DNA of 64,000 nt. It comes from Anaerotignum sp. (GTDB taxonomy: Bacteria; Bacillota; Clostridia; Lachnospirales; Anaerotignaceae). Positions within the stretch are counted from its first letter, which is position 1. The number at the start of each line of letters is the position of its first letter. The translations under genes and the position numbers were made by a program. Below are positions 39,337 to 48,733 of this stretch, in pieces. Location of the stretch: NCBI GenBank assembly GCA_020024265.1, contig JAHHTW010000004.1:28020-92019 (forward strand), in the 5' to 3' direction. The notes beneath the pieces are model-generated. The model did not search any database and was not told where the DNA came from. It saw nothing but the letters and a program-made list of their open reading frames with translations.

Positions 39337-41748
39337 ATGAATGGTCGTTATGATTTCAGAGAAATCGAAAAAAAATGGCGTGCTGAGTGGGAAAAGAATC
39401 CCATTAACAAAGAGGATGATGTAAAACCAAGATTTTATTGTCTGGATATGTTCCCATATCCTTCCGGCACAGGTCTGCATGTTGGACATTGGAGAGGCTA
39501 TGTACTCAGCGATGTTGTAAGCAGATATAAAGTATTGCAGGGCTATCAGGTATTGCATCCGATGGGCTGGGATGCATTTGGCTTGCCGGCAGAAAACTTT
39601 GCAATCAAAAATAATATGCATCCAAAAACAGCAACAGACAGCAATATTGCCAATGTAAAAAGACAGCTCCACGAAATCAGTGCAATCTATGATTGGGATA
39701 AGGAGGTCAATACCACAGATCCGGAGTACTATAAATGGACGCAATGGATTTTTTCGCAGATGTTTCAGAAGGGACTGGCATATGAGAAGGAAATGCCTTT
39801 GAACTGGTGCCCAAACTGCAAATGTGTATTGGCAAATGAAGAAGCAACCAATGGTACTTGTGAACGCTGTGGCACTACCGTAACAAAGAAAAATCTGCGT
39901 CAATGGATGCTGAAGATTACAGCGTATGCAGATCGTTTGTTGGAGGATTTGGATAAACTGGATTGGTCTGACAAAGTAAAGAAAATGCAGTCTGACTGGA
40001 TTGGTAAGAGCTATGGTGCAGAAGTGGATTTCCAAGTGGTTGACAGTGCGCAAAAGATTACGGTTTATACCACAAGACCTGATACACTGCATGGCTGTAC
40101 CTTTATGGTACTGGCTCCGGAATACAAGGATTTGGATGCTTTGGTAACAGCAGAACAAAAAGAAGCGGTAGAAAAATATTGCTTTGATGCTTCTACAAAA
40201 TCCTCTGTAGATCGTATGATGGATAAAGAAAAGACAGGGGTATGGACCGGTTCCTATGCAGTCAATCCTGTCAATGGAAAGCAAATTCCCATTTGGGTTG
40301 CAGACTATGTTTTGGCGGATTATGGGACAGGTGCAGTCATGTGTGTACCAGCACATGATGAGCGTGACTTTGCATTTGCAAAGAAGTTTGCTCTGCCCAT
40401 CGTTCAGGTAATTCTGCCAGAAGGCGCAGAAGAAACCGAATTGAAGGAAGCATATACAGGCGATGGTGTAATAATCAATTCCGGGGATTGGAATGGTATG
40501 AAGGCATTTGAAGCAAAAGAAAAGGTGCCGCATATCATGGAAGAAAAAGGAATGGGCAAAAAAACCGTCAACTACAAGCTGCGTGACTGGGTATTTTCCA
40601 GACAGAGATATTGGGGCGAACCGATTCCCATTGTGCATTGCGAACATTGTGGTGCGGTGGCAGTGCCGGATGACCAGCTTCCGATCCTTTTGCCTGAGGT
40701 GGAATCCTACCAGCCTACCGATACGGGAGAATCTCCTCTGGCAGATATCGAAGAATGGGTAAATACCACTTGCCCTCAGTGTGGTCGCCCTGCAAAGAGA
40801 GAAACCAATACCATGCCACAATGGGCGGGTTCCTCTTGGTATTTCCTGCGGTATGTGGATAACCACAACCATGAAGCGCTGGCAAGTGAGGAGGCACTGA
40901 AAAAATGGGCGCCTGTGGATCTGTATGTGGGGGGAATCGAACATGCAGTATTGCATTTGCTTTATGCACGTTTCTACACCAAATTCCTGTATGATATTGG
41001 TGCAGTACCCTTTGAAGAACCGTTTCAGAGATTATTCAATCAGGGGATGATTACAAAGAATGGTCGTAAGATGAGTAAATCCGTTGGAAACGTTGTTTCT
41101 CCGGATGAATTGGTAGAAAACTATGGCTGTGATTCCCTGCGTATGTATGAGCTGTTTGTAGGCCCCCCTGAATTGGATTGTGACTGGGATGATAGCGGCA
41201 TTGATGGCGTATTCCGTTTCCTGAACAGAGTTTGGAAGCTGGTATATCAGAATAAAGACTTGCATGTAGCACCAACAAAAGAGATGGAATTTTTGGAAAA
41301 CAAATTGGTTTATGATATCACAAACCGTCTGGAAGCATTGACCATGAATACTGTAGTAAGTGGTTTTATGGAATATACCAATAAAATCATTGAGCTTGGC
41401 AAAAAGCAGGGCGGCGTAGACAAACATATGCTGGAAACATTGACAATACTGTTGGCTCCTTTTGCGCCACATATCTCAGAGGAAATGTGGAAAGAATTGG
41501 GACATGCAGAATCTGTATTTGAAAATACCTGGCCAAAAGCGGATGAAAGCAAAATGGTACAAGATGTTGTGGAAATCGCATTGCAGATTGGTGGTAAATT
41601 CAGAGATACGATGAAGGTTTCTGTTGATGCACAAAAAGATGATGTTTTGGCACAGGCAAAAGAAGTACTTTCTGCACGCTTGGATGGCAAAACAATTGTG
41701 AAGGAAATCTATGTTCCCGGAAAAATTGTGAATTTGATTGTAAAATAA
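39337..41748 (+). CDS. leuS: Leucyl-tRNA synthetase
   Basis: Class I synthetase for tRNA-Leu. The HIGH-like motif is in P-Y-P-S-G-T-G-L-H-V-G-H near residue 40-51. The editing (CP1) domain includes T-T-R-P-D-T-L-H-G and Y-G-T-G-A-V-M-C-V-P-A-H-D-E-R-D. KMSKS is in G-R-K-M-S-K-S-V-G-N (about 41062-41091), followed by the anticodon-binding helices. The zinc-type insertion C-P-N-C-K-C and C-E-R-C-G is present near residue 160. 803 residues, bacterial norm. ATG 39337 has AGGAGG eight bases upstream; earlier ATG codons lie inside the leader. Confidence 0.98.
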   Translation: MNGRYDFREIEKKWRAEWEKNPINKEDDVKPRFYCLDMFPYPSGTGLHVGHWRGYVLSDVVSRYKVLQGYQVLHPMGWDAFGLPAENFAIKNNMHPKTATDSNIANVKRQLHEISAIYDWDKEVNTTDPEYYKWTQWIFSQMFQKGLAYEKEMPLNWCPNCKCVLANEEATNGTCERCGTTVTKKNLRQWMLKITAYADRLLEDLDKLDWSDKVKKMQSDWIGKSYGAEVDFQVVDSAQKITVYTTRPDTLHGCTFMVLAPEYKDLDALVTAEQKEAVEKYCFDASTKSSVDRMMDKEKTGVWTGSYAVNPVNGKQIPIWVADYVLADYGTGAVMCVPAHDERDFAFAKKFALPIVQVILPEGAEETELKEAYTGDGVIINSGDWNGMKAFEAKEKVPHIMEEKGMGKKTVNYKLRDWVFSRQRYWGEPIPIVHCEHCGAVAVPDDQLPILLPEVESYQPTDTGESPLADIEEWVNTTCPQCGRPAKRETNTMPQWAGSSWYFLRYVDNHNHEALASEEALKKWAPVDLYVGGIEHAVLHLLYARFYTKFLYDIGAVPFEEPFQRLFNQGMITKNGRKMSKSVGNVVSPDELVENYGCDSLRMYELFVGPPELDCDWDDSGIDGVFRFLNRVWKLVYQNKDLHVAPTKEMEFLENKLVYDITNRLEALTMNTVVSGFMEYTNKIIELGKKQGGVDKHMLETLTILLAPFAPHISEEMWKELGHAESVFENTWPKADESKMVQDVVEIALQIGGKFRDTMKVSVDAQKDDVLAQAKEVLSARLDGKTIVKEIYVPGKIVNLIVK

Positions 41749-41758
41749 AAGCATGAAT

Positions 41759-41802
41759 GAGGCGGTCATTGTATCAAAAGAGGCATGACCGTCCTCTTTT
41801 TT
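41759..41802 (+). terminator. Intrinsic terminator after leuS
   Basis: GAGGCGGTCAT pairs with ATGACCGTCCTC with one bulged base, then six T. It ends just before the phosphopantetheinyl transferase gene. Confidence 0.75.
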
Positions 41803-41814
41803 ATAGGTGTTGTG

Positions 41815-42465
41815 ATGATGAAATTATATATACTATCTACCAATTCACTGAAAGAAGAAAAACAATATGAAACAGCACTTTCCCTTTTGTCCAAAGAGCA
41901 TCAGAAGCAGATGCAAAGCTGTGCAGAAAGTCAAAGGTATGCCAAATGTGCAGGAAGGCTGTTGTTGTATTATGCTTGCCATAAGCAGGGAATTTCTGAT
42001 ATTGCAATAGAAAAAAATCGTCATGGAAAGCCATACCTTGCTTCCGTGAAAGATTTTTATTTCAATCTATCCCATAGCGGCACAATGGCAGCATTGCTTT
42101 GTGCAGAAACACCTGTAGGTGTGGATATAGAAACAATAAGAAAAGAACTTCCAAAGCATTTACACAAAATACTGTCTTTGGAAGAACAGGCTTTTTTAGA
42201 AAAGCAGAGCAACAAACAAGCCGTATTCACAACACTGTGGAGTAGAAAGGAAAGCTATGTCAAAAAAAGGGGTGGCAGAATTTTTGACCATCCAAAGCAG
42301 TGGGAAATGGCAGATGAAAAGGGGTATCGTGATATTGTGGGGGGCGATCTTTTGCATAGCTATCATGTGCAGGAGTATATACTTTCTTTATGTGTAGAAG
42401 AAAAGAATGAAATTCCCATGTACCAATTTGTGACACTTTGTGATATTTTGCAGGAATTATCTTAA
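41815..42465 (+). CDS. 4'-phosphopantetheinyl transferase, Sfp type
   Basis: Transfers phosphopantetheine from CoA to a serine of acyl- or peptidyl-carrier proteins. Motifs in order: N-R-H-G-K-P-Y-L near residue 65, F-N-L-S-H-S-G near 80, V-G-V-D-I-E near 99 (Mg-binding Asp and Glu), and W-S-R-K-E-S-Y-V-K near 141, all of the Sfp/HetI group. 216 residues, normal for Sfp. ATG 41815 (or 41818) follows AGGTG. It starts just after the leuS terminator, so some readthrough may be needed. No polyketide or peptide synthetase genes are in the window; carrier-protein partner unknown. Confidence 0.9.
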   Translation: MMKLYILSTNSLKEEKQYETALSLLSKEHQKQMQSCAESQRYAKCAGRLLLYYACHKQGISDIAIEKNRHGKPYLASVKDFYFNLSHSGTMAALLCAETPVGVDIETIRKELPKHLHKILSLEEQAFLEKQSNKQAVFTTLWSRKESYVKKRGGRIFDHPKQWEMADEKGYRDIVGGDLLHSYHVQEYILSLCVEEKNEIPMYQFVTLCDILQELS

Positions 42466-42572
42466 AATTAGATAAAAGTATGCATTTGGGCTTTCAAAGA
42501 CAAAGAAAATCCGCTATAATGAAAATGTTATAGATATATTTGGGTATAAAACGGCTTAGGAGAGAAAACATC

Positions 42573-43763
42573 ATGAAGTGGTTAAAATACAAGAAGGCAT
42601 GCTGCATGTTGCTTTCTGCTATCATATTGGCAGGCAGTGTACCATCGGTATATGCAAAGAGTGTCAGCGAATTGGAGAAACAGCGGAAACAACTGGCAAG
42701 AGAGTCAGAAAATGCATTGGATGAAATCAAGGATTTGAAATCCAAAAAGCTCTCTGTGGAAGAAGAAATGGAAAAAATGGATAAAGCCATGAACAGTCTA
42801 CAGGCAGAGATGAATATGGCTCAGGAGGAACTGGACAGGCTCGAAGCGTCACTGGAAAAAAGCCAAAGAGAATTGGACGATGCAACCCAAAAACGAGAGG
42901 AACAGTTTGCGCTTTTGGGAAAACGCTTGAAATATTTGCAGCAAAAGGGCGCTTCTGGATATTTGGAAATATTGCTGGAGGCGGAAGGCTTCTCCGATTT
43001 GTTCCTGCGTATGCAGTATGTCAATGATATTATGGAGTATGACAAACAGCTGTTGGATGAACTGCAAAAGACACAGGAGTTGATTGCAGAAAAAACAAAG
43101 CAGATTGAAGAAGATAAGGTAGCACAGGAGAAAGTTGTACAGGAGTACAATGCAAAATATGCTAGTATGGAAAAGGTGCTGGCAGAGAAAAAGGCAATGA
43201 TTGCGTCGTATGAAAAAGACGTGAATAAATATGAACAGTTGATTGCAGCCAATAAAAAGGCAGACCAAGCAGTATTGGCAGAGCTTGCACAACAGCAGCG
43301 CAGCTATCCACAAGCATCGCAGGAGGTGTATTATACGGGAGGCGGCTCATTGGGCTGGCCGGTACCTGCAAGAGCAGCATCGTCTTCCAGCTTGAGCAGC
43401 GGTTTTGTCAGAAGAAGAAACCCTGTTACCGGAAGATCGGAATCCCATAGTGGATATGACATTCCTGCACCGTATAATTCTGCCATTGTTGCGGCAGAGG
43501 GTGGTACTGTCACCTATTCCGGTTGGATGAATGGGTACGGCTATACCATTATGATCAACCATGGTGGTGGATTGACAACTTTATATGGGCATAACTCATC
43601 CTTAACGGTATCTAAGGGACAAAAAGTCAGCCGTGGACAGACGATTGCAAAATGCGGCAGTACAGGTATGTCTACCGGAAACCATTGTCACTTCTCCGTA
43701 CTGGTTAATGGTTCTTATGTCAATCCGGAATCTTATTTGGGTGTGCCGAATGTAAGATATTAA
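42573..43763 (+). CDS. Secreted coiled-coil M23 endopeptidase (murein hydrolase activator type)
   Basis: Exported cell-wall protein. Residues 1-28 are a signal peptide ending V-Y-A-K. Residues about 30-240 form long coiled coils (E-L-E-K-Q-R-K-Q-L and similar heptads). A Ser/Ala-rich linker leads to a C-terminal peptidase M23 (lysostaphin-like) domain: H-S-G-Y-D-I-P-A-P gives the first His/Asp zinc ligands and G-N-H-C-H-F-S the second H-x-H. The architecture equals EnvC/PcsB-like proteins, usually controlled by FtsEX; no ftsEX is adjacent. The ATG at 42573 has AGGAG ten bases upstream; TATAAT at 42515-42520 may be its -10 box. Active-site residues are intact, so it may cleave peptidoglycan itself. 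Confidence 0.93.
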   Translation: MKWLKYKKACCMLLSAIILAGSVPSVYAKSVSELEKQRKQLARESENALDEIKDLKSKKLSVEEEMEKMDKAMNSLQAEMNMAQEELDRLEASLEKSQRELDDATQKREEQFALLGKRLKYLQQKGASGYLEILLEAEGFSDLFLRMQYVNDIMEYDKQLLDELQKTQELIAEKTKQIEEDKVAQEKVVQEYNAKYASMEKVLAEKKAMIASYEKDVNKYEQLIAANKKADQAVLAELAQQQRSYPQASQEVYYTGGGSLGWPVPARAASSSSLSSGFVRRRNPVTGRSESHSGYDIPAPYNSAIVAAEGGTVTYSGWMNGYGYTIMINHGGGLTTLYGHNSSLTVSKGQKVSRGQTIAKCGSTGMSTGNHCHFSVLVNGSYVNPESYLGVPNVRY

Positions 43764-43825
43764 TTGGTTTTGTATGCTGAAAAATAAAAATCATACAATG
43801 TAGTTTGATGGATATGAATTGTAAA

Positions 43826-43857
43826 AAAATCCCTGTGTGGTATCACACAGGGATTTT
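43826..43857. terminator. Bidirectional terminator between M23 peptidase and PLP acyltransferase genes
   Basis: Perfect 14-bp stem AAAATCCCTGTGTG / CACACAGGGATTTT with a GTAT loop; A-run before, TTTTG after. Lies between convergent genes. Confidence 0.88.
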
Positions 43858-43903
43858 GTATTGTTTGAATACAAAAGGAAATTTCAAATTTCTTCTTTTT
43901 ATA

Positions 43904-45016
43904 TTATATAATACCCATATCTTTTGTCAGAGAAATGATGGCATCTGCTGCTTTTTCCAAATCTGCTCTGCTATGTCCTGCGGAAATCATGATACGCAGA
44001 CGGGCAGTATTTCTGGGTACAACGGGGAATTTGATTGCCTGTGCATATACTCCCATGTCATACAGACGAGCGCTCAATTCTTCTGCTTTTTCTGCATCTC
44101 CAACAATGACAGGGATGACAGGTGTTACCGTAGAGCCTGTATTCAAACCTGCATCCTGCATCCGTTTTGCAAAGTATTCTCTGTTTTCCCATAGACGTTT
44201 TACCAGAGTATCATCATCTGCAATCTTGTTGATGGCAGCCAATGCAGCAGCAGTCAAGCAAGGCGCAAGTGGGGAAGCGGTAAAGATGAAACTACGTGCT
44301 TTGGGACGAAGTTCGTCAATAAATTCTTTGGTACCGGCAACAAAACCCCCGGCAGCGCCAAATGCCTTAGAAAGAGAACCGGTTTCTACAGTTACTTTAT
44401 CACGCAGATGGAAGTGCTCTACCGTACCTTTGCCATAAGGCCCCATAACACCATCACCATGTGCATCATCTACCATAAACATAGCGCCATATTTTTCTGC
44501 GAGTGCAGCCATTTCCGGCAGTGGTGCAAGGTCGCCGTCCATACTGAATACAGCATCTGCAACAAGGAGTTTTTTGCCTTCGGTTGGCTCTTGCAGCAAT
44601 TCTTCCAAACGCTTGAGATCCATGTGAGGATATACTTTTACGGTTGCACGAGACAAACGGCAACCGTCAATGATGCTGCCATGATTGAGTTCATCGCTGA
44701 AAATTACATCACCCTTGCCTACCAGTACAGGAATGACACCTGTATTGGCTGCAACACCGCTGTTGAATACCAGTACAGCTTCCACACCTTTGAATTTTGC
44801 AAGCGCTTTTTCTAATTCGTCATGAATGGCGAAGTTACCGACAATGTTTCTGCTAGCACTGGGCCCAACACCATACTGGTCAATTGCTGCCTTTGCAGCA
44901 GCCACGAGATCGGGGTCGTTTGCCAAGCCAAGATAGTTATTGGATGCCATGTTGATGATTTCTCTGCCATCCAGATTGATACGTGGACCCTGTGGACCAT
45001 AAAGGGTTCTATACAT
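43904..45016 (-). CDS. kbl: PLP-dependent alpha-oxoamine synthase (glycine C-acetyltransferase / BioF-like)
   Basis: Alpha-oxoamine synthase family: condenses an amino acid with an acyl-CoA (2-amino-3-ketobutyrate CoA ligase or 8-amino-7-oxononanoate synthase). The PLP lysine is in T-G-S-L-S-K-A-F-G-A-A-G-G; D-D-A-H-G-D-G-V-M-G holds the cofactor Asp and His; S-N-N-Y-L-G-L-A is N-terminal. At 370 residues it lacks about 25 N-terminal residues of the usual 395; it begins directly at Y-R-T-L-Y-G-P-Q-G-P-R. AGAAGG lies eight bases before this ATG, so the short form seems genuine. Neither tdh nor bio genes are nearby, so threonine versus biotin role is unresolved. The symbol is tentative. Confidence 0.8.
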   Translation of the reverse strand: MYRTLYGPQGPRINLDGREIINMASNNYLGLANDPDLVAAAKAAIDQYGVGPSASRNIVGNFAIHDELEKALAKFKGVEAVLVFNSGVAANTGVIPVLVGKGDVIFSDELNHGSIIDGCRLSRATVKVYPHMDLKRLEELLQEPTEGKKLLVADAVFSMDGDLAPLPEMAALAEKYGAMFMVDDAHGDGVMGPYGKGTVEHFHLRDKVTVETGSLSKAFGAAGGFVAGTKEFIDELRPKARSFIFTASPLAPCLTAAALAAINKIADDDTLVKRLWENREYFAKRMQDAGLNTGSTVTPVIPVIVGDAEKAEELSARLYDMGVYAQAIKFPVVPRNTARLRIMISAGHSRADLEKAADAIISLTKDMGII

Positions 45017-45089
45017 GATGATAACCTTCTTTCTTTTTCTTCCGCCTATGGGTATAGAAATGGGGAAAAATTTTCCACAAATCTTATTT

Positions 45090-45119
45090 ATTATAGCATT
45101 GTTTGAAAATGTAAGTCAA
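45090..45119 (-). promoter_or_regulatory. Sigma-A promoter of the PLP acyltransferase gene
   Basis: Minus-strand TTGACT (45119-45114) and TATAAT (45095-45090), 18-base spacer, about 75 bases before the start codon. Confidence 0.75.
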
Positions 45120-45157
45120 TCAAAGCTATGAAAAATTGCAGTAAAAAATACGATCCA

Positions 45158-45838
45158 TCATACCTTTTTTTCTTCCCCTGCCTGTATAAAAAGCATCAAA
45201 AAACAAATACCCAAAAGTACAAAACAAAACATCAAAGAAGGACTGCTCCAGTAACGGATAAAGACAGCGCCGATGCCGGCACCTGCAACAAAGCATGCAA
45301 TGATACCATAATAAAATAAAAAGTTTTTTCTTCGATTTTTGTCTTTCGTTTCCATGTATCGTACAAAATGCTCGGTGCCGCTGCGCAGATTTCCGGTACA
45401 CATTGTTGTAGCATAGGGTAAGCCATGTACTTTACGAAAGCTTTGTACCTGCAAGGAGCAGATAAAGGATACCAGTGCGTTGGCAATAAAATCACCTTTG
45501 CCGTGTGGCAGCAGCATAACAATGAGCAAAATACTCATTTCAATTAACAAAACAACCTGCCGCCAATGCAGTGACAGATGATGATTGCATTTTTTGCGTA
45601 TGATTTCATCTACAATCACACCGATAAAAAAAGCAAATATGGGAATGAAGTATGTAAAGGCTTTTGAAAAATGTCCTTCTGCAAGCTGGATGCCCATTAA
45701 GACAATGTTTCCGGTTTGTGCATTGGCAAATACCTGCCCACGCACCAGATAGCTGTAAGCATCCAAAAAACCTCCGACAACAGCAAGCATTGCTGCAATA
45801 CGGAAGGAATCGGACATTTGACTGGTATGTAATTTCAT
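45158..45838 (-). CDS. DUF1275 (YoaK-like) membrane protein
   Basis: Integral membrane protein of the DUF1275/YoaK family, about six helices in 226 residues. The hallmark G-G-F-L-D-A-Y-S-Y and A-N-A-Q-T-G-N-I-V-L-M-G are in the first third, and N-A-L-V-S-F-I-C-S-L-Q-V-Q-S-F-R followed by M-C-T-G-N-L-R in the middle. Function unknown; some members are called putative transporters. AGGAG lies eight bases before the ATG. It follows comM by 16 bases on the same strand, so they are likely one unit, though no functional link is known. Confidence 0.9.
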   Translation of the reverse strand: MKLHTSQMSDSFRIAAMLAVVGGFLDAYSYLVRGQVFANAQTGNIVLMGIQLAEGHFSKAFTYFIPIFAFFIGVIVDEIIRKKCNHHLSLHWRQVVLLIEMSILLIVMLLPHGKGDFIANALVSFICSLQVQSFRKVHGLPYATTMCTGNLRSGTEHFVRYMETKDKNRRKNFLFYYGIIACFVAGAGIGAVFIRYWSSPSLMFCFVLLGICFLMLFIQAGEEKKV

Positions 45839-45854
45839 GTTTTCTTCTCCTAAA

Positions 45855-47390
45855 TTACATCAAATATTTTCGATCCAAAGAACGATATTGCAATACTTCG
45901 GCAATATGGCGTATGGTGATATCAGGGCTGTTGTCCAAATCAGCAGCCGTTCGGGCAACCTTTAATATTTTATGATAGGCTCTTGCGCTCAAATCCATTT
46001 GTGTAAAAGCAGTATGCAAAAGGGTCTGTTCCTCTCTGCCCAGTTTGCAGTAGGTTTCTATCTGCGAAGCAGAAAGCTGTGCATTAAAATAAATTCCTTC
46101 GTTCGCATAGCGTTTCAGCTGTATTTGGTGTGCCTGTACCACACGTTCTTTTATGGTAGCGGAGCTTTCAGAGGGGGCGGCATTTTGCAGCTGTGCATAG
46201 CCAACCGCAGGCATTTCTACCATTAAGTCAATACGGTCTAAGAGAGGGCCGCTGATTTTACTCTGATATTTTGAAATTTCCTTTGTTGTACAATGGCACT
46301 TTCCATCTCCTGCGCCGAGGTATCCGCAAGGGCAGGGGTTCATAGCGGCAACCAGCATAAAATCAGACGGAAACGTCAGTGTGCCGTTGACACGGGAAAT
46401 GGTCACTTTGCCATCCTCCATGGGTTGACGCATGACTTCCAAAGCGGATCGCTGAAATTCCGGCAATTCATCCAGAAACAATACACCATTGTGTGCCAGT
46501 GAGATTTCTCCGGGCTTTGGGATACGGCCACCGCCGGTGAGTGCGGAAGCAGAGATGGTATGGTGTGGCGCACGAAAAGGTCTTGTATGAATGAGTGCGC
46601 TTTTGTTTTTTAAGAGCCCTGCTACACTGTAAATTTTTGTGATTTCAATGCTTTCCGAAAAGCTCAAGTCAGGTAATATGGTAGGAAAACGCTTGGCAAG
46701 CATGGTTTTACCGGAGCCGGGTGGCCCAATCATCAGTATATTATGCCCACCGGCAGCAGCAATTTCCATAGCACGCTTGGCATTTTCCTGCCCTTTGACA
46801 TGTGCAAAATCCAATTGCTCATAATCCGTACAGTCAGAAAAAATACGTGTGAGATCTACAGTATGCGGTGTAATCTTTGTCGTACCATGCAAAAAATCAA
46901 TCATCTGTCTGAGAGAGTGTAAGGGATAGACGGTCATACCCTCAATGAGTGCGGCTTCATCTGCATTTTCCAAGGGAATCATGCATTTTGTAATCCCTGT
47001 TTGTTTGGCATGATGTACCATAGGCAAAATACCGTTTACAGGACGTAAAGAGCCGTCAAGGGAAAGCTCGCCTGCAAGTAAAATACCATCCAATGCACCA
47101 TTTGGCAATGTTCCCATAGCCGTTAAAATACCTGAGGCAATTGGCAAATCAAAGGATGCACCTTCTTTTTTTGTATCTGCGGGTGCAAGATTGACTGTGA
47201 TACGCTTTGCCGGAAACATCAGATTTGAATTTTTGATGGCAGTGCGTACACGCTCTCGGGATTCTTTGACAGCAGAGTCAGGCAGCCCTACAATTTCAAA
47301 GGAAGGAATGCCGTTGCTCAAATCCACTTCAACACGCACAGGATAGGCATCAATCCCCAAAAGAGCGGCACTTTGTATCATTGCAAGCAT
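45855..47390 (-). CDS. comM: ComM/YifB-family magnesium-chelatase-like AAA+ ATPase
   Basis: AAA+ protein of the Mg-chelatase/YifB family. In Gram-negative transformable bacteria ComM is a hexameric branch-migration helicase; the Firmicute role is less studied. An N-terminal Lon-protease-like substrate domain (residues about 20-130, S-F-E-I-V-G-L-P-D-S-A-V-K-E-S) is followed by Walker A G-P-P-G-S-G-K-T near 215, Walker B V-L-F-L-D-E-L-P-E-F and a C-terminal lid with a CxC pair (P-C-P-C-G-Y-L-G). ATG 47390 has GAGG nine bases upstream; the frame could start at 47405. It lies divergently from dprA, a frequent comM neighbour. Confidence 0.94.
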   Translation of the reverse strand: MLAMIQSAALLGIDAYPVRVEVDLSNGIPSFEIVGLPDSAVKESRERVRTAIKNSNLMFPAKRITVNLAPADTKKEGASFDLPIASGILTAMGTLPNGALDGILLAGELSLDGSLRPVNGILPMVHHAKQTGITKCMIPLENADEAALIEGMTVYPLHSLRQMIDFLHGTTKITPHTVDLTRIFSDCTDYEQLDFAHVKGQENAKRAMEIAAAGGHNILMIGPPGSGKTMLAKRFPTILPDLSFSESIEITKIYSVAGLLKNKSALIHTRPFRAPHHTISASALTGGGRIPKPGEISLAHNGVLFLDELPEFQRSALEVMRQPMEDGKVTISRVNGTLTFPSDFMLVAAMNPCPCGYLGAGDGKCHCTTKEISKYQSKISGPLLDRIDLMVEMPAVGYAQLQNAAPSESSATIKERVVQAHQIQLKRYANEGIYFNAQLSASQIETYCKLGREEQTLLHTAFTQMDLSARAYHKILKVARTAADLDNSPDITIRHIAEVLQYRSLDRKYLM

Positions 47391-47542
47391 ATTCAAAACC
47401 CTCATTTCTTTCCAAAAAGTATATCGCTTATATTATAAAATGATCATAACAATATTTCTAAAAAAAATCAATCCGAATTGGAGAATTTGACGAAACAGAG
47501 AAATGGTATACACAATTATTTCAAAATTTCAAAAAAAAATCA

Positions 47543-47571
47543 TTGAATTTTTCACAGAAAGCATATATAGT
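47543..47571 (+). promoter_or_regulatory. Promoter of dprA-topA
   Basis: TTGAAT (47543-47548) and TATAGT (47566-47571), 17-base spacer, 42 bases before the dprA start. Confidence 0.6.
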
Positions 47572-47612
47572 AGATTGCATAACTGCTGAGGTTGTCAGGA
47601 GGTGGAGTATCC

Positions 47613-48704
47613 ATGGAAGAATATTATATGATGTGGCTCTCTCGAGTGATGCTGTATCATGACCAAAAAGCATTTGCGCTTTTGGGAAGATTTGGTAGCG
47701 CAGAGGCAATTTTTCATGCAGAAACAGCGGAGTTGCGTCATGCAATAGGCAATGCTTCACGCTTGGCAGACTATGTTCTAAAACAGAGGAAAGCAGATTT
47801 GCTGGACGAATGGATTGTGGAGCTGGAAGAAAAGGGGATATGCTTTTATTCCTATTTTCATCCGCAGTATCCGGAATTGCTCAAACAGATTTATCGGCCG
47901 CCGCTTGGCATTTATGTTAAGGGAGAGTTACCGGATGATGCCATCGACAAGGTGGGGATCATTGGTGCAAGAAATTGTTCGTCTTATGGTGCATCTGTTG
48001 CATATCGTATTACAAAAGACTTGGGCAACACCAATGTGATTGTGGTCAGCGGAATGGCACGTGGCATTGATGCGGTGGCACATCGTGGTACGATTGACGG
48101 CAGAGGAAAAACCATTGCGGTATTGGGCTGTGGTGTGGACGTTTGCTATCCTGCGGAAAACGAAGCGTTGATGCAGCAAATTATACAAAATGGTTGTGTG
48201 CTGTCAGAATATCCACCGGGTGTCAAAGCGCTTGCCCATCACTTTCCGAGCCGTAACCGCATCATCAGCGGGCTTTGTAAAATAATTGTTGTTATAGAAG
48301 CAGGTCGGCGCAGCGGGACATTGATTACGGCAGATCTGGCATTGGAAAGTGGCAGAGAGGTTTTTGTACTGCCAGGAAATGTGACAAGTAAACTCAGCGA
48401 AGGTACCAATAATCTCATCAAGCAAGGTTGTCCGATTATCACAGAATCGGGAGATATTTTGTTTGAACTTGGCATATCCTATCAGGAGCAAGAAAAAGAA
48501 CAGTTTTATGAAAAGGTGCTTTCGCAAATGACACCGGAGCAGCAGGAGATTTATAAAAATATTGCGGAGGATTCTCCAATCACAGCAGAAGAAATTGCAC
48601 GCAGCATTGGAAAGGATATTCGTGATATACAATATGTGCTTTCTCTTTTGGAGATATCAGGGCATATCCAAAAATTACAACAAGCCGGATATATCCGTAA
48701 ATGA
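47613..48704 (+). CDS. dprA: DNA-processing protein DprA (Smf)
   Basis: Single-strand DNA-binding protein that loads RecA during natural transformation. The Rossmann-fold core runs from G-I-I-G-A-R-N-C-S-S-Y-G near residue 115 through V-V-S-G-M-A-R-G-I-D-A-V-A-H and F-P-S-R-N-R-I-I-S-G-L to V-I-E-A-G-R-R-S-G-T-L-I-T-A. An N-terminal SAM-like and a C-terminal winged-helix domain (residues about 300-363) complete the usual form. ATG 47613 has AGGAGGTG eight bases upstream. topA follows after 29 bases, a classic Firmicute order. Full transformation machinery is not in the window. Confidence 0.96.
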   Translation: MEEYYMMWLSRVMLYHDQKAFALLGRFGSAEAIFHAETAELRHAIGNASRLADYVLKQRKADLLDEWIVELEEKGICFYSYFHPQYPELLKQIYRPPLGIYVKGELPDDAIDKVGIIGARNCSSYGASVAYRITKDLGNTNVIVVSGMARGIDAVAHRGTIDGRGKTIAVLGCGVDVCYPAENEALMQQIIQNGCVLSEYPPGVKALAHHFPSRNRIISGLCKIIVVIEAGRRSGTLITADLALESGREVFVLPGNVTSKLSEGTNNLIKQGCPIITESGDILFELGISYQEQEKEQFYEKVLSQMTPEQQEIYKNIAEDSPITAEEIARSIGKDIRDIQYVLSLLEISGHIQKLQQAGYIRK

Positions 48705-48733
48705 TGGAGCAAAGCAGATGAGGTGGAAATCAT

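Noticed and set aside
39166..40956. 596-codon open frame on the minus strand
   Set aside because: It is antisense to leuS and its leader, rich in Cys/His/Phe as expected of a shadow frame, and has no ribosome-binding site.
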